In this document: piece after piece, positions 1-7,325 of the stretch
How positions within the stretch are numbered: the first letter of the stretch is position 1
Layout of the letters: the number at the start of each line of letters is the position of its first letter
Assembly (NCBI GenBank): GCA_934292805.1
Contig: CAKQXQ010000061.1
Span: 1-11,706 of the forward strand
DNA from: an uncultured Roseburia sp.
Lineage (GTDB): Bacteria; Bacillota; Clostridia; Lachnospirales; Lachnospiraceae
Direction: 5' to 3'
DNA length: 11,706 nt
Program-made: the position numbers and the translations under genes
Notes under the pieces: generated by a model
The model's input: only the letters and a program-made list of their open reading frames with translations
Database searches by the model: none
Told to the model about the DNA's origin: nothing

Positions 1-1083
1 CCAACAATCAAGAAATTAATCGCTGATGGTGGAAAAGTAATTCTCTGCTCTCATTTAGGAAAAGTAAAAACAGAAGAAGACAAATTAACAAAAACACTTG
101 CTCCTGTAGCAGCAAGACTTTCTGAGTTATTAGGACAGGAAGTAAAATTTGTTGTTGATCCGGAAGTTGTTGGACCAAACGTAAGAGCAGCTGTTGAAGA
201 GATGAAAGACGGAGACGTTATCTTACTTGAGAATACACGTTTCAGACCAGAAGAGACAAAGAATGGTGAAGCATTCTCCAAAGACCTTGCTTCTATCTGT
301 GATGTATTTGTAAACGATGCATTTGGTACAGCTCACAGAGCACACTGCTCTAACGTAGGTGTTGCACAGTTAGTAGATACAGCAGTTGTTGGTTACTTAA
401 TGCAGAAAGAAATCGACTTCTTAGGAAATGCTGTAGAAAATCCAGTAAGACCTTTCGTTGCTATCCTTGGTGGTGCAAAAGTTGCAGATAAATTAAACGT
501 TATCTCCAACTTACTTGAGAAATGTGATACTCTTATCATCGGTGGTGGTATGGCTTACACATTCTTAAAAGCAAAAGGATATGAAATCGGTTTATCTTTA
601 GTAGATGACAGCAAGATCGACTACTGCAAAGAGATGATGGAAAAAGCTGAGAAACTTGGTAAGAAATTATTATTACCAGTTGATGCTGTAACAATCAAGG
701 ATTTCCCTAACCCAATCGATGCTCCAGTAGAAGTTGAGACATATGATGCAGATAAATTACCAGCAGACCGTGAGGGATGTGATATCGGACCTAAGACACG
801 TGAGCTTTATGCAGAAGCTGTTAAGACAGCAAAAACAGTTGTATGGAACGGACCTATGGGTGTATTCGAGAATCCAACACTTGCAGCAGGTACAATCGCT
901 GTAGCTGAAGCTTTAGCTAATACAGATGCTACAACAATCATCGGTGGTGGTGATTCTGCAGCAGCTGTTAACCAGTTAGGATTTGGTGATAAGATGACAC
1001 ATATCTCTACTGGTGGTGGAGCTTCTCTTGAATTCTTAGAGGGTAAAGAATTACCAGGTGTAGCAGCAGCTAACGATAAATAG
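1..1083 (+). CDS. pgk: Phosphoglycerate kinase (5' end outside window)
   Basis: Cytosolic glycolytic enzyme that transfers the acyl phosphate of 1,3-bisphosphoglycerate to ADP, giving ATP and 3-phosphoglycerate. The reading frame is open from base 1, so the start lies upstream. The 360 visible residues fit a family length near 395-400, meaning roughly 40 N-terminal residues are missing. Visible family signatures, numbered from the first visible residue, are SHLGK near 17-21 and ENTRFRPEE near 77 (3-phosphoglycerate side), GGAKVADKL near 157 and GPMGVFE near 284 (nucleotide side), GGGDSAAAV near 315, and the C-terminal GGGASLEFLEGKELPGV. It lies 164 bases upstream of tpiA in the same direction with no T-run terminator between them, so co-transcription is likely. 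In this group a glyceraldehyde-3-phosphate dehydrogenase gene usually precedes pgk, but that is outside the view. Family identity is very secure. Confidence 0.98.
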   Translation, partial: PTIKKLIADGGKVILCSHLGKVKTEEDKLTKTLAPVAARLSELLGQEVKFVVDPEVVGPNVRAAVEEMKDGDVILLENTRFRPEETKNGEAFSKDLASICDVFVNDAFGTAHRAHCSNVGVAQLVDTAVVGYLMQKEIDFLGNAVENPVRPFVAILGGAKVADKLNVISNLLEKCDTLIIGGGMAYTFLKAKGYEIGLSLVDDSKIDYCKEMMEKAEKLGKKLLLPVDAVTIKDFPNPIDAPVEVETYDADKLPADREGCDIGPKTRELYAEAVKTAKTVVWNGPMGVFENPTLAAGTIAVAEALANTDATTIIGGGDSAAAVNQLGFGDKMTHISTGGGASLEFLEGKELPGVAAANDK

Positions 1084-1094
1084 ACGTGATTACA

Positions 1095-1212
1095 GCGGAT
1101 TGAGAATAAGTAAGTGATCTTGTGCGCATGCTTGCATGCAGTCACATGATTGCTTACTTATTTGAAAGCGCAACGCGCGCGAGGAAACTCGTAGAGTTTT
1201 CGAGCAATCCGC
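1095..1212 (+). repeat. Cloverleaf-like inverted-repeat element between pgk and tpiA
   Basis: An outer stem, GCGGATTG (1095-1102) with CAATCCGC (1205-1212), encloses three hairpins. The first is long: AATAAGTAAG (1105-1114) pairs with CTTACTTATT (1153-1162), continues with few mismatches, and ends in GCATG-CTTG-CATGC (1126-1139). The second is GCGC-AAC-GCGC (1168-1178). The third is GGAAACTC-GTA-GAGTTTTC (1183-1201). Folded as RNA this is a four-way junction upstream of the tpiA ribosome site. No T-run follows, so it is not an intrinsic terminator. It could be a dispersed palindromic repeat (REP or MITE-like), an mRNA processing or stability element, or a cis-regulator. The pairing is seen directly; the role is unknown. 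Confidence 0.7.
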
Positions 1213-1247
1213 GGATGTAAAAAAATTCGGGAAAGAAGGAAAATAAA

Positions 1248-1994
1248 ATGGCAAGAAAGAAAATTGTAGCAGGAAACTGGAAAATGAACATGACTCCAAG
1301 TCAGGCTGTAAAATTAGTTGAGGAGTTAAAACCACTTGTAGCAAGTGAAGAAGTAGAAGTTGTTTACTGTGTACCTGCAATTGACATTGTACCTGTTGTT
1401 GAAGCAGTAAAAGGCACAAATGTAGCAGTTGGTGCTGAGAACATGTACTTTGAAGAGAAAGGTGCATTCACAGGAGAAATCTCCGCAGAAATGTTAGTAG
1501 ATGCAGGCGTTAAATACGTTGTATTAGGACATTCTGAGAGACGTGAATACTTCAAAGAGGACGATGTTTTATTAAACAAAAAAGTGAAAAAAGCTTTTGA
1601 AGCAGGACTTACACCAATCCTTTGCTGTGGTGAGACATTAGAGCAGAGAGAAATGGGAATCACTCTTGACTGGATCCGTTTACAGATCAAATCTGATCTG
1701 AAAGATGTAACAGCTGAGCAGGTTGCTTCTATGGTAATCGCTTACGAACCAATCTGGGCAATCGGAACAGGTAAGACAGCTACAACTGAGCAGGCTGAAG
1801 AAGTATGTAAAGCTATCCGCGAGTGCATCGCAGAAGTTTATGGAACTGATACAGCAGAAGCAGTTCGTATCCAGTACGGCGGATCTGTAAATGCAGGTAA
1901 TGCAGCAGAATTATTTGCACAGCCAGATATCGATGGTGGTTTAGTTGGTGGAGCTTCCTTAAAGGCTGACTTCGGTAAAATTGTAAACTACTAA
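1248..1994 (+). CDS. tpiA: Triosephosphate isomerase
   Basis: Interconverts dihydroxyacetone phosphate and glyceraldehyde 3-phosphate in the cytosol. The 248-residue product has the normal TIM-barrel length. Substrate-binding N10 and K12 lie in AGNWKMN (8-14), the electrophilic H95 in GHSERR (94-99), and the catalytic base E167 in AYEPIWAIGTGK (165-176), which also holds the flexible loop 6. Phosphate-binding GGSV (211-214) and GLVGGASL (231-238) follow. The ATG is preceded by AGAAGGA about 7 bases upstream. It is co-directional with pgk, and the structured element at 1095-1212 lies in its leader. A terminator starts about 25 bases after the stop, so the pgk-tpiA transcript probably ends here. 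Nothing is missing or unusual in the protein. Confidence 0.99.
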   Translation: MARKKIVAGNWKMNMTPSQAVKLVEELKPLVASEEVEVVYCVPAIDIVPVVEAVKGTNVAVGAENMYFEEKGAFTGEISAEMLVDAGVKYVVLGHSERREYFKEDDVLLNKKVKKAFEAGLTPILCCGETLEQREMGITLDWIRLQIKSDLKDVTAEQVASMVIAYEPIWAIGTGKTATTEQAEEVCKAIRECIAEVYGTDTAEAVRIQYGGSVNAGNAAELFAQPDIDGGLVGGASLKADFGKIVNY

Positions 1995-2019
1995 TAAGTA
2001 ATCATATTATAATGATATT

Positions 2020-2059
2020 AAAAAGGGTTTTCCGACAGAAATGCCGGAAGACCTTTTTT
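2020..2059 (+). terminator. Intrinsic terminator after tpiA
   Basis: AAAAAGGGTTTTCCG pairs with CGGAAGACCTTTTTT around the loop ACAGAAATGC, with one bulged G and one G-U pair, and ends in six T residues. The A-run on the left arm may let it act in both directions. It separates pgk-tpiA from gpmI, which has its own promoter. Confidence 0.9.
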
Positions 2060-2163
2060 GTGTTTATCTCAGTCGCGAAGACTCCAGCTTCTTTAGGATG
2101 GCGAGTAATAGCAAATTTGTGACATTAAAAAATAAAATATGAAAAATAGAGGGAGTTCCTTAG

Positions 2164-2192
2164 TTGACCGTATATGGAAAATAAGATATAAT
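2164..2192 (+). promoter_or_regulatory. Sigma-A-type promoter of gpmI
   Basis: TTGACC (2164-2169) and TATAAT (2187-2192) are separated by exactly 17 bases, a near-consensus housekeeping promoter. Transcription should start near 2198-2200, giving a leader of about 55 bases before the gpmI ATG. Confidence 0.88.
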
Positions 2193-2193
2193 G

Positions 2194-2207
2194 CTAACCG
2201 TGGTTAG
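2194..2207. promoter_or_regulatory. Palindrome at the gpmI transcription start
   Basis: CTAACC-GT-GGTTAG is a perfect 6-bp inverted repeat that starts two bases after the -10 box and covers the expected +1. This is a typical place for a repressor operator. It could instead form a small hairpin at the mRNA 5' end. No regulator is identified. A second small hairpin, GCAT-GTTTT-ATGC (2221-2233), precedes the ribosome site. Confidence 0.45.
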
Positions 2208-2254
2208 TGATAGAAGTAACGCATGTTTTATGCAAGGGAAGAGAGGAAAAAGAA

Positions 2255-3793
2255 ATGAGTAAGAGACCTACCGTATTGATGATATTAGATGGTTACGGAC
2301 TGAACGACAAAACAGAAGGCAATGCAATTGCACAGGCAAAGACACCGGTTATGGACAGCCTGATGAAGGAATATCCTTTTGTAAAGGGAAATGCAAGCGG
2401 ACTTGCAGTTGGTCTTCCAGACGGACAGATGGGTAACTCTGAAGTTGGTCATATGAATATGGGTGCAGGAAGAATCGTGTACCAGGAATTAACAAGAATT
2501 ACAAAAGAAATCGAAGATGGAGATTTCTTCAAAAATGAAACTTTATTAGCAGGCATGGAAAATGTAAAGAAAAACAATTCTGATTTACATTTATACGGAC
2601 TGCTTTCTGATGGTGGTGTACACAGCCACATCACACATTTATATGGTTTGCTTGAGATGGCTAAGAAGGAAGGAATCCAGAATGTATATGTACACTGCTT
2701 CTTAGATGGACGTGATACAGCTCCTACATCCGGAAAAGGATTCATCGAAGCTCTGGAAGCTAAGATGGCAGAGATCGGTGTTGGAAAGATCGCATCTATC
2801 TCCGGACGTTATTATGCAATGGATCGTGATAACAGATGGGATCGTGTACAGAAAGCATACGACGTTCTTACAAAGGGAGAAGGCGAGACAGCAGAAAGTG
2901 CTGTAGCAGCAATGGATGCTTCTTATGCAAAAGATGTTACAGATGAATTTTTTGTTCCAACAGCAATTGTAGAGAATGGAAAACCAGTGGCTACGATCAA
3001 AGATAAAGACACAGTGATCTTCTTTAACTTCCGTCCGGACCGTGCACGTGAAATGACAAGAGTATTCTGCACAGACGATTTTGACGGATTTGACAGAGGA
3101 GCAAGAAAAGATGTTACTTATATCTGCTTTACAGATTATGATGCATCTATCACAGACAAAGAGGTTGCTTTCAAGAAAGTAGAACTGAAAAATACATTTG
3201 GTGAATATCTTGCAGCTCATAACATGACACAGGCAAGAATTGCAGAGACTGAGAAATATGCTCATGTTACGTTTTTCTTCAATGGTGGTGTTGAAGAACC
3301 GAACAAAGGCGAAGACAGAATTCTCGTAAAATCTCCAAAGGTAGCTACTTATGATCTTCAGCCTGAAATGAGTGCACCAGAAGTATGTGATAAGTTATGT
3401 GAAGCAATCCGTTCAGAGAAATACGATGTGATCGTGATCAACTTTGCAAACCCTGATATGGTTGGACATACCGGAATCTTAGAGGCAGCGATCAAGGCAG
3501 TTGAGACGGTAGATGGCTGTGTTGGAAAAGCTGTAGAAGCATTAAAAGAAGTGGATGGACAGATGTTTATCTGTGCAGACCATGGAAATGCAGAGCAGTT
3601 AGTTGATTACGAAACAGGTGCTCCATTTACAGCACATACAACAAATCCTGTTCCATTTATTTTAGTAAATGCAGATCCTGCTTACAGATTAAGAGAGAAT
3701 GGATGCCTTGCAGATATTATCCCTACATTAATCGAGTTAATGGGTATGGAACAGCCAGCAGAGATGACAGGAAAATCTTTACTTGTAAAATAA
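2255..3793 (+). CDS. gpmI: 2,3-bisphosphoglycerate-independent phosphoglycerate mutase
   Basis: Metal-dependent cytosolic enzyme interconverting 3- and 2-phosphoglycerate through a phosphoserine intermediate. The product from this start is 512 residues, the usual length. Metal ligand D12 is in LMILDGYGL, and nucleophile S62 is in MGNSEVGHMNMG. H123 lies in GGVHSHITH, followed by FLDGRDTAPTSG, GRYYAMDRDNRWDR, FFNFRPDRARE, NFANPDMVGHTG and ADHGNAE, which carries C-terminal metal ligands of the alkaline-phosphatase-like fold. The frame can be opened 16 codons earlier at a GTG (2207), but that overlaps the predicted transcription start. GAGAGG (2241-2246) sits 8 bases before the ATG at 2255, and MSKRPTVLMILDGYG is the normal family N-terminus. 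It is transcribed from its own promoter and followed by a long hairpin and a terminator. Confidence 0.98.
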   Translation: MSKRPTVLMILDGYGLNDKTEGNAIAQAKTPVMDSLMKEYPFVKGNASGLAVGLPDGQMGNSEVGHMNMGAGRIVYQELTRITKEIEDGDFFKNETLLAGMENVKKNNSDLHLYGLLSDGGVHSHITHLYGLLEMAKKEGIQNVYVHCFLDGRDTAPTSGKGFIEALEAKMAEIGVGKIASISGRYYAMDRDNRWDRVQKAYDVLTKGEGETAESAVAAMDASYAKDVTDEFFVPTAIVENGKPVATIKDKDTVIFFNFRPDRAREMTRVFCTDDFDGFDRGARKDVTYICFTDYDASITDKEVAFKKVELKNTFGEYLAAHNMTQARIAETEKYAHVTFFFNGGVEEPNKGEDRILVKSPKVATYDLQPEMSAPEVCDKLCEAIRSEKYDVIVINFANPDMVGHTGILEAAIKAVETVDGCVGKAVEALKEVDGQMFICADHGNAEQLVDYETGAPFTAHTTNPVPFILVNADPAYRLRENGCLADIIPTLIELMGMEQPAEMTGKSLLVK

Positions 3794-3874
3794 TAATATG
3801 ATGAAAGGATCAAAAGGTATCATCGATGCATGCTTGCATGCAATTCGGTGTATACCTTAGTGACCCTTATATTA
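3794..3874 (+). repeat. Long hairpin after gpmI with shared CUUG apex
   Basis: It starts on the base after the gpmI stop. TAATAT (3794-3799) pairs with ATATTA (3869-3874), AAGGATCA (3805-3812) with TGACCCTT (3861-3868, one mismatch), AAGGTAT (3814-3820) with ATACCTT (3852-3858), CATCGA (3821-3826) with TTCGGTG, and TGCATG-CTTG-CATGCA (3827-3842) caps it. The 14-base core GCATGCTTGCATGC is identical to the apex at 1126-1139, while the lower stems differ in sequence. No T-run follows, and a separate terminator lies downstream. It may be a palindromic repeat or a 3'-end mRNA stabiliser. Confidence 0.7.
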
Positions 3875-3897
3875 AAATATTTGAAAATATGAAATAG

Positions 3898-3943
3898 AAA
3901 AACCTGCCGCATGAGAAATTTGATCTTATGCGGCAGGTTTTTT
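3898..3943. terminator. Bidirectional terminator between gpmI and the DUF1836 gene
   Basis: AAAAACCTGCCGCAT (3898-3912) and ATGCGGCAGGTTTTT (3928-3942) form a perfect 15-bp stem with a run of T on the right and of A on the left. It therefore gives a U-tract in both directions and can end the convergent gpmI (+) and DUF1836 (-) transcripts. Confidence 0.95.
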
Positions 3944-3997
3944 GACGGAAAAAAAGAGCTGTATTGAAAACAGGGGACAATACAGGATCTTTCACTT

Positions 3998-4603
3998 TCA
4001 AGATTCTTCAGGATTGTTAAGCATCTGATCTACAATCCGTTCAATGATCGTTTTCTTCAGATAGACATCATAACTTAGCATACAGATAAAGCTGAAGGTG
4101 CGCAATAACTCTGCATCAGCGTCGTCCATATCTTCGAATGTTTTCATAGAAGTATTAAATTTCTTGGCCAGATCTTTGATAATGTTCTGTGTTTCCTGGT
4201 GTTCCAGGCCAAAGACCTCTTTATAAATATCCTCCAGACTGATGCCGGAGCTTTCTTTGCCAAAATACTTGTCTGTGATCGGATTTAAAATACTCTGGAT
4301 GTCACTGATACTTAAAATATTTTTGAAATAGTAAATAAAAATAAGTGTGAGGACGTGTTCCTTGGAGTATTTCTTTTTCTCTGGTGGAGGAAGAAGATCA
4401 TTCTTGGCATAGTTATTGATCATGGTCTTGGTCAGTATCTTATCACTCTCATGGCGCTTGGATGTTGCCAGCTGTGAATCCATGAAAGTAGTGACCTGAT
4501 CCATATACAGATCAATATTCGGGATATCTTCCGGTTTGATATAATCGATTTTCTGGAATTCTTCTAAAATTTCACTTAAAAACTTTTTTGTATTTATATT
4601 CAT
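3998..4603 (-). CDS. DUF1836 domain protein, predicted HTH-type DNA-binding protein
   Basis: A soluble 201-residue protein without signal peptide or membrane segment. I recognise the Firmicutes DUF1836 family from its N-terminal half: the DLYMDQVTTFMD helix near 31-42, LTKTMINNYAKNDLLPPPEKKKYSKEH around 57-83, and the helical LIFIYYFKNILSISDIQ that follows. The pattern of a helix, a basic YAKN turn and a PPPEKKKYS wing resembles a MerR-like winged helix, so DNA binding is a reasonable inference, but no biochemical role is established for the family. The rest is predicted helical and acidic. The ATG follows AGGTAAAAAG, a moderate ribosome site. It is convergent with gpmI and divergent from pcrA. 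Its own promoter is overlapped by an inverted repeat, which would fit autoregulation. Confidence 0.88.
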   Translation of the reverse strand: MNINTKKFLSEILEEFQKIDYIKPEDIPNIDLYMDQVTTFMDSQLATSKRHESDKILTKTMINNYAKNDLLPPPEKKKYSKEHVLTLIFIYYFKNILSISDIQSILNPITDKYFGKESSGISLEDIYKEVFGLEHQETQNIIKDLAKKFNTSMKTFEDMDDADAELLRTFSFICMLSYDVYLKKTIIERIVDQMLNNPEES

Positions 4604-4634
4604 CTTTTTACCTGCTTTTACAATTTATTATTAC

Positions 4635-4654
4635 ACTATATCACATTATATAGT
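4635..4654. promoter_or_regulatory. Inverted repeat over the DUF1836 -10 box, candidate operator
   Basis: ACTATAT-CACATT-ATATAGT is a perfect inverted repeat with 7-bp arms and a 6-bp spacer. It contains the -10 box of the minus-strand promoter, so a bound protein would block that promoter. The adjacent gene product is a probable DNA-binding protein, making it a natural candidate. The AT-richness weakens the statistical case. Confidence 0.4.
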
Positions 4655-4673
4655 ATTGAAAACTAGATGACAA
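4645..4673 (-). promoter_or_regulatory. Sigma-A-type promoter of the DUF1836 gene
   Basis: Read on the minus strand, TTGTCA (4673-4668) and TATAAT (4650-4645) are separated by exactly 17 bases. The predicted start near 4637 leaves a leader of about 35 bases before the ATG at 4603. Confidence 0.8.
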
Positions 4674-4748
4674 TAGACAATTGAAATTAAATGTATTGAA
4701 AATATAAGAAAATATGTTCGATTTTACTGTTCATATCATTTCAGTCTA

Positions 4749-4757
4749 TGTTATAAT
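4749..4757 (+). promoter_or_regulatory. Extended -10 promoter of pcrA
   Basis: TGTTATAAT is an extended -10 box (TGn-TATAAT). No good -35 box is found 16-18 bases upstream, where the sequence is a weak TGTTCA-like match, consistent with an extended -10 promoter. Transcription would start near 4764, giving a leader of about 95 bases to pcrA. Confidence 0.65.
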
Positions 4758-4857
4758 GTGCGTATGTGACTGACAGCAGTGTATTACAGAGTGAATGAGA
4801 GAGAATAAAGCAACATCTTTACAGTAATGACAAAAGTAACAGGAAATGGAGAGAACG

Positions 4858-7131
4858 ATGAGTATTTACGATACATTAAATGAAAGACAGAGAGAGGCAG
4901 TATTTCATACAGAAGGCCCTGTTCTGATCCTTGCAGGAGCAGGTTCGGGTAAGACGAGAGTTCTGACACACCGCACAGCTTATCTGATTGAAGAAAAAGG
5001 GGTGAATCCATACAACATTATGGCGATCACATTTACGAACAAGGCGGCAGGAGAAATGCGTGAACGTATCGACCAGCTTGTAGGATACGGGTCAGAAAGT
5101 ATCTGGGTATCAACTTTCCATTCTACCTGCGTCCGTATTTTAAGAAGATACATAGACAGGATAGGATTTGATACAAACTTTACGATCTATGATGCAGATG
5201 ATCAGAAGACGTTAATGAAGGATATCTGTAAAAGACTCAATGTAGATACGAAGATTTATAAGGAAAAGAGTCTTCTGGCAGCAATTTCAAAAGCAAAAGA
5301 CGAACTGGTCGACCCGCAGGAATATTCGCTCAGAGCGGCAGCGTCCGGTGATTATGCGAAGAAGAAGCAGGCAGAGATCTATAGGGAATATCAGGATGCA
5401 CTGCGTCGGAACAATGCACTGGATTTTGATGATCTGATCGTTAAGACGGTAGAACTTTTTAAAACGGATGCACAGGTGTTGGATTATTATCAGGAACGTT
5501 TCCGTTATATCATGGTTGATGAATACCAGGATACGAACACTGCACAGTTTCAGCTGATCCGCCTTCTGGCAGACAAGTATAAAAACCTGTGCGTGGTAGG
5601 TGATGATGATCAGTCTATTTATAAGTTCCGTGGTGCCAACATTTACAACATTCTGAACTTTGAGAAGCATTTTCCGGAAGCGGTGACGATCAAGCTTGAA
5701 CAGAACTACCGGTCTACACAGAATATTCTAAATGCAGCCAACAGCGTTATTGCCAACAACATGGGAAGAAAGAGAAAAACACTCTGGACAGACAATGATG
5801 AGGGTAAGAAAATCGGATTCAGGCAATTTGAAACAGGATATGAAGAGGCAGAATATGTAGCAAAGGATATCGGAGCCTGTGTGAGCAAGGGACAGTATCA
5901 GTATGGTGACTGCGCTGTTTTATATCGTACTAACGCACAGTCACGATTATTTGAGGAGAAATTTATCGTTTCCAATATTCCATACAAGATCGTTGGCGGA
6001 GTGAACTTCTATGCACGTAAAGAGATCAAGGACCTTCTTGCTTATCTGAAAACAATTGATAACGCAAGGGATGATCTTGCAGTGCGGAGAATTATCAATG
6101 TTCCGAAAAGAGGGATCGGTGCTACGACTTTAAACCGCGTAGCAGACTATGCTGCACAGGAAGATATCAGTTTTTACAATGCACTAAGGATGGCAGATGA
6201 TATAACAACACTTGGAAAGAGTGCGGCAAAGATCAGACCTTTTGTAAACTTTATCCAGATGTTAAGAAGTAAACTCGAATTTATCAGTGTTTCTGAACTT
6301 TTGGAGGAGATTATTGAGGAAACTGGTTATGTGAAAGAGCTTGAAGCTGAGGATACAGAAGAAGCGAAGGCACGTATAGAGAATATTGACGAATTGATCA
6401 GTAAAGTGGTTGCCTACGAGGAAGGTGAAGAACATCCGACATTGAGTGGATTTCTGGAGGAAGTGGCATTGGTTGCAGATATCGACAGCCTGGATGAAGG
6501 AAGTGATTATGTGGTCCTTATGACATTGCACAGTGCAAAAGGACTGGAGTTTCCGAAAGTTTATCTTGCCGGTATGGAAGACGGATTATTTCCAAGTTAT
6601 ATGTCGATCACTTCGGACAGTTCAAGAGAAGAACTGGAAGAAGAACGGCGGCTTGCTTATGTTGGGATAACAAGAGCAAAAGAAGAGCTTACCATTACCA
6701 GTGCAAGACAACGTATGATCCGTGGTGAGACACAGTACAATAAGGTTTCACGTTTTGTCAAAGAAATTCCATCGGAACTTTTAGACGGGGAGATGAGCAG
6801 ACCATCATATGGAAAGAAGGATTTGCTGTCAGGAGATGAGAACAGTTTTCCATCTTTCCTGCAGAACCATACAGGGACAAGAACAGGCAGAACATCCTTA
6901 AGACAGCAGCCATCCGGACAGAGTATACAGGCAAAAGCAATGGTGACAAAAGGAATCGTAAAAGGAGAACCTGACTATCATATCGGTGATACTGTATCTC
7001 ACATCAAATTTGGAAAAGGGATTGTGAAAAACATCGTGGATGGTGGAAGAGACTACGAAGTAACAGTAGAATTTGATACTTATGGTGTGAAGAAAATGTT
7101 TGCTTCCTTTGCAAAACTGAAGAAAATCTGA
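4858..7131 (+). CDS. pcrA: ATP-dependent 3'-5' DNA helicase PcrA (UvrD/Rep family)
   Basis: Superfamily 1A helicase for repair, replication restart and removal of stalled RNA polymerase or RecA from DNA. From this start it has 757 residues, close to the family norm. Motifs in order: Walker A AGAGSGKT (26-33), ITFTNKAAGEMRER (Ia), STFHSTCVRILRR, NALDFDDL, Walker B VDEYQDTN with D221-E222, VVGDDDQSIYKFRGAN (III), LEQNYRS (IV), TLHSAKGLEFPKVYLAGMEDG (V) and ERRLAYVGITRAKEEL (VI, near 595-610). After a low-complexity linker, the last 50 residues (IGDTVSHIKFGKGIVKNI onward) are the Tudor-like RNA-polymerase-binding domain of Gram-positive PcrA. An ATG at 4846 is in frame, but AGGA lies almost against it, whereas GGAGAG (4848-4853) is well placed for 4858 and MSIYDTLNERQREAV matches family N-termini. 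All catalytic motifs are intact. Confidence 0.97.
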   Translation: MSIYDTLNERQREAVFHTEGPVLILAGAGSGKTRVLTHRTAYLIEEKGVNPYNIMAITFTNKAAGEMRERIDQLVGYGSESIWVSTFHSTCVRILRRYIDRIGFDTNFTIYDADDQKTLMKDICKRLNVDTKIYKEKSLLAAISKAKDELVDPQEYSLRAAASGDYAKKKQAEIYREYQDALRRNNALDFDDLIVKTVELFKTDAQVLDYYQERFRYIMVDEYQDTNTAQFQLIRLLADKYKNLCVVGDDDQSIYKFRGANIYNILNFEKHFPEAVTIKLEQNYRSTQNILNAANSVIANNMGRKRKTLWTDNDEGKKIGFRQFETGYEEAEYVAKDIGACVSKGQYQYGDCAVLYRTNAQSRLFEEKFIVSNIPYKIVGGVNFYARKEIKDLLAYLKTIDNARDDLAVRRIINVPKRGIGATTLNRVADYAAQEDISFYNALRMADDITTLGKSAAKIRPFVNFIQMLRSKLEFISVSELLEEIIEETGYVKELEAEDTEEAKARIENIDELISKVVAYEEGEEHPTLSGFLEEVALVADIDSLDEGSDYVVLMTLHSAKGLEFPKVYLAGMEDGLFPSYMSITSDSSREELEEERRLAYVGITRAKEELTITSARQRMIRGETQYNKVSRFVKEIPSELLDGEMSRPSYGKKDLLSGDENSFPSFLQNHTGTRTGRTSLRQQPSGQSIQAKAMVTKGIVKGEPDYHIGDTVSHIKFGKGIVKNIVDGGRDYEVTVEFDTYGVKKMFASFAKLKKI

Positions 7132-7158
7132 TGCAGTTTGTATATATTCAGGAATAAC

Positions 7159-7206
7159 CGGAAATGATTTAAAATAAAATATGTTTTATAAATTTTTTAT
7201 ATCCGA
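7159..7206 (+). terminator. Possible weak AT-rich terminator after pcrA
   Basis: CGGAAAT and ATATCCG bracket an AT-only stem, ATAAAA-TATG-TTTTAT, followed by AAATTTTTTAT. The stem has little GC and would be weak, so some pcrA transcripts may read into the next gene. No better terminator is visible between pcrA and 7220. Confidence 0.25.
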
Positions 7207-7219
7207 AAAGGGGAACATA

Positions 7220-7228
7220 TGATATAAT
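7220..7228 (+). promoter_or_regulatory. Extended -10 promoter of the small membrane protein gene
   Basis: TGATATAAT is an extended -10 box with a perfect TATAAT. The -35 region has no clear TTGACA-like hexamer. The leader of about 90 bases contains a hairpin, GTGGAT-TTCTGGAG-ATCCAC (7274-7293), just upstream of the AGAAGGAG ribosome site. Confidence 0.6.
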
Positions 7229-7325
7229 GAGATTGCCGAATGGATTTACATGCGAAGTTCATGAATGGCAGATGTGGATTTCTGGAGATCCACGAGGAGT
7301 ATAAATAACAGAAGGAGTGGGTACC

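Larger units (their letters stand above)
3961..4702 (+). repeat. Three copies of GTATTGAAAA flanking the DUF1836 gene
   Basis: The 10-mer GTATTGAAAA occurs at 3961-3970, 4653-4662 and 4693-4702. One copy lies just past the 3' end of the DUF1836 gene. The other two are in its promoter region, 40 bases apart, one between the -10 and -35 boxes. The sequence is AT-rich, so chance is possible. If meaningful, it could be a binding site. Confidence 0.25.

Noticed and set aside
1090..1467. Leu/Gln-rich minus-strand frame across the pgk-tpiA gap and tpiA start
   Set aside because: Shadow of tpiA codons with a low-complexity product; it also runs through the inverted-repeat element.
2207..2254. GTG start giving gpmI 16 extra residues
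   Set aside because: The GTG overlaps the predicted transcription start and palindrome and lacks a ribosome site; ATG 2255 has GAGAGG and the family N-terminus.
2702..3265. Cys-rich minus-strand frame of 187 codons inside gpmI
   Set aside because: It lies wholly antisense to the conserved gpmI frame, has no ribosome site or family resemblance, and its composition is what the mirror of gpmI codons produces.
4846..4857. ATG start giving pcrA four extra residues
   Set aside because: AGGA is too close to it, and the second ATG at 4858 has GGAGAG at proper distance and matches family N-termini.
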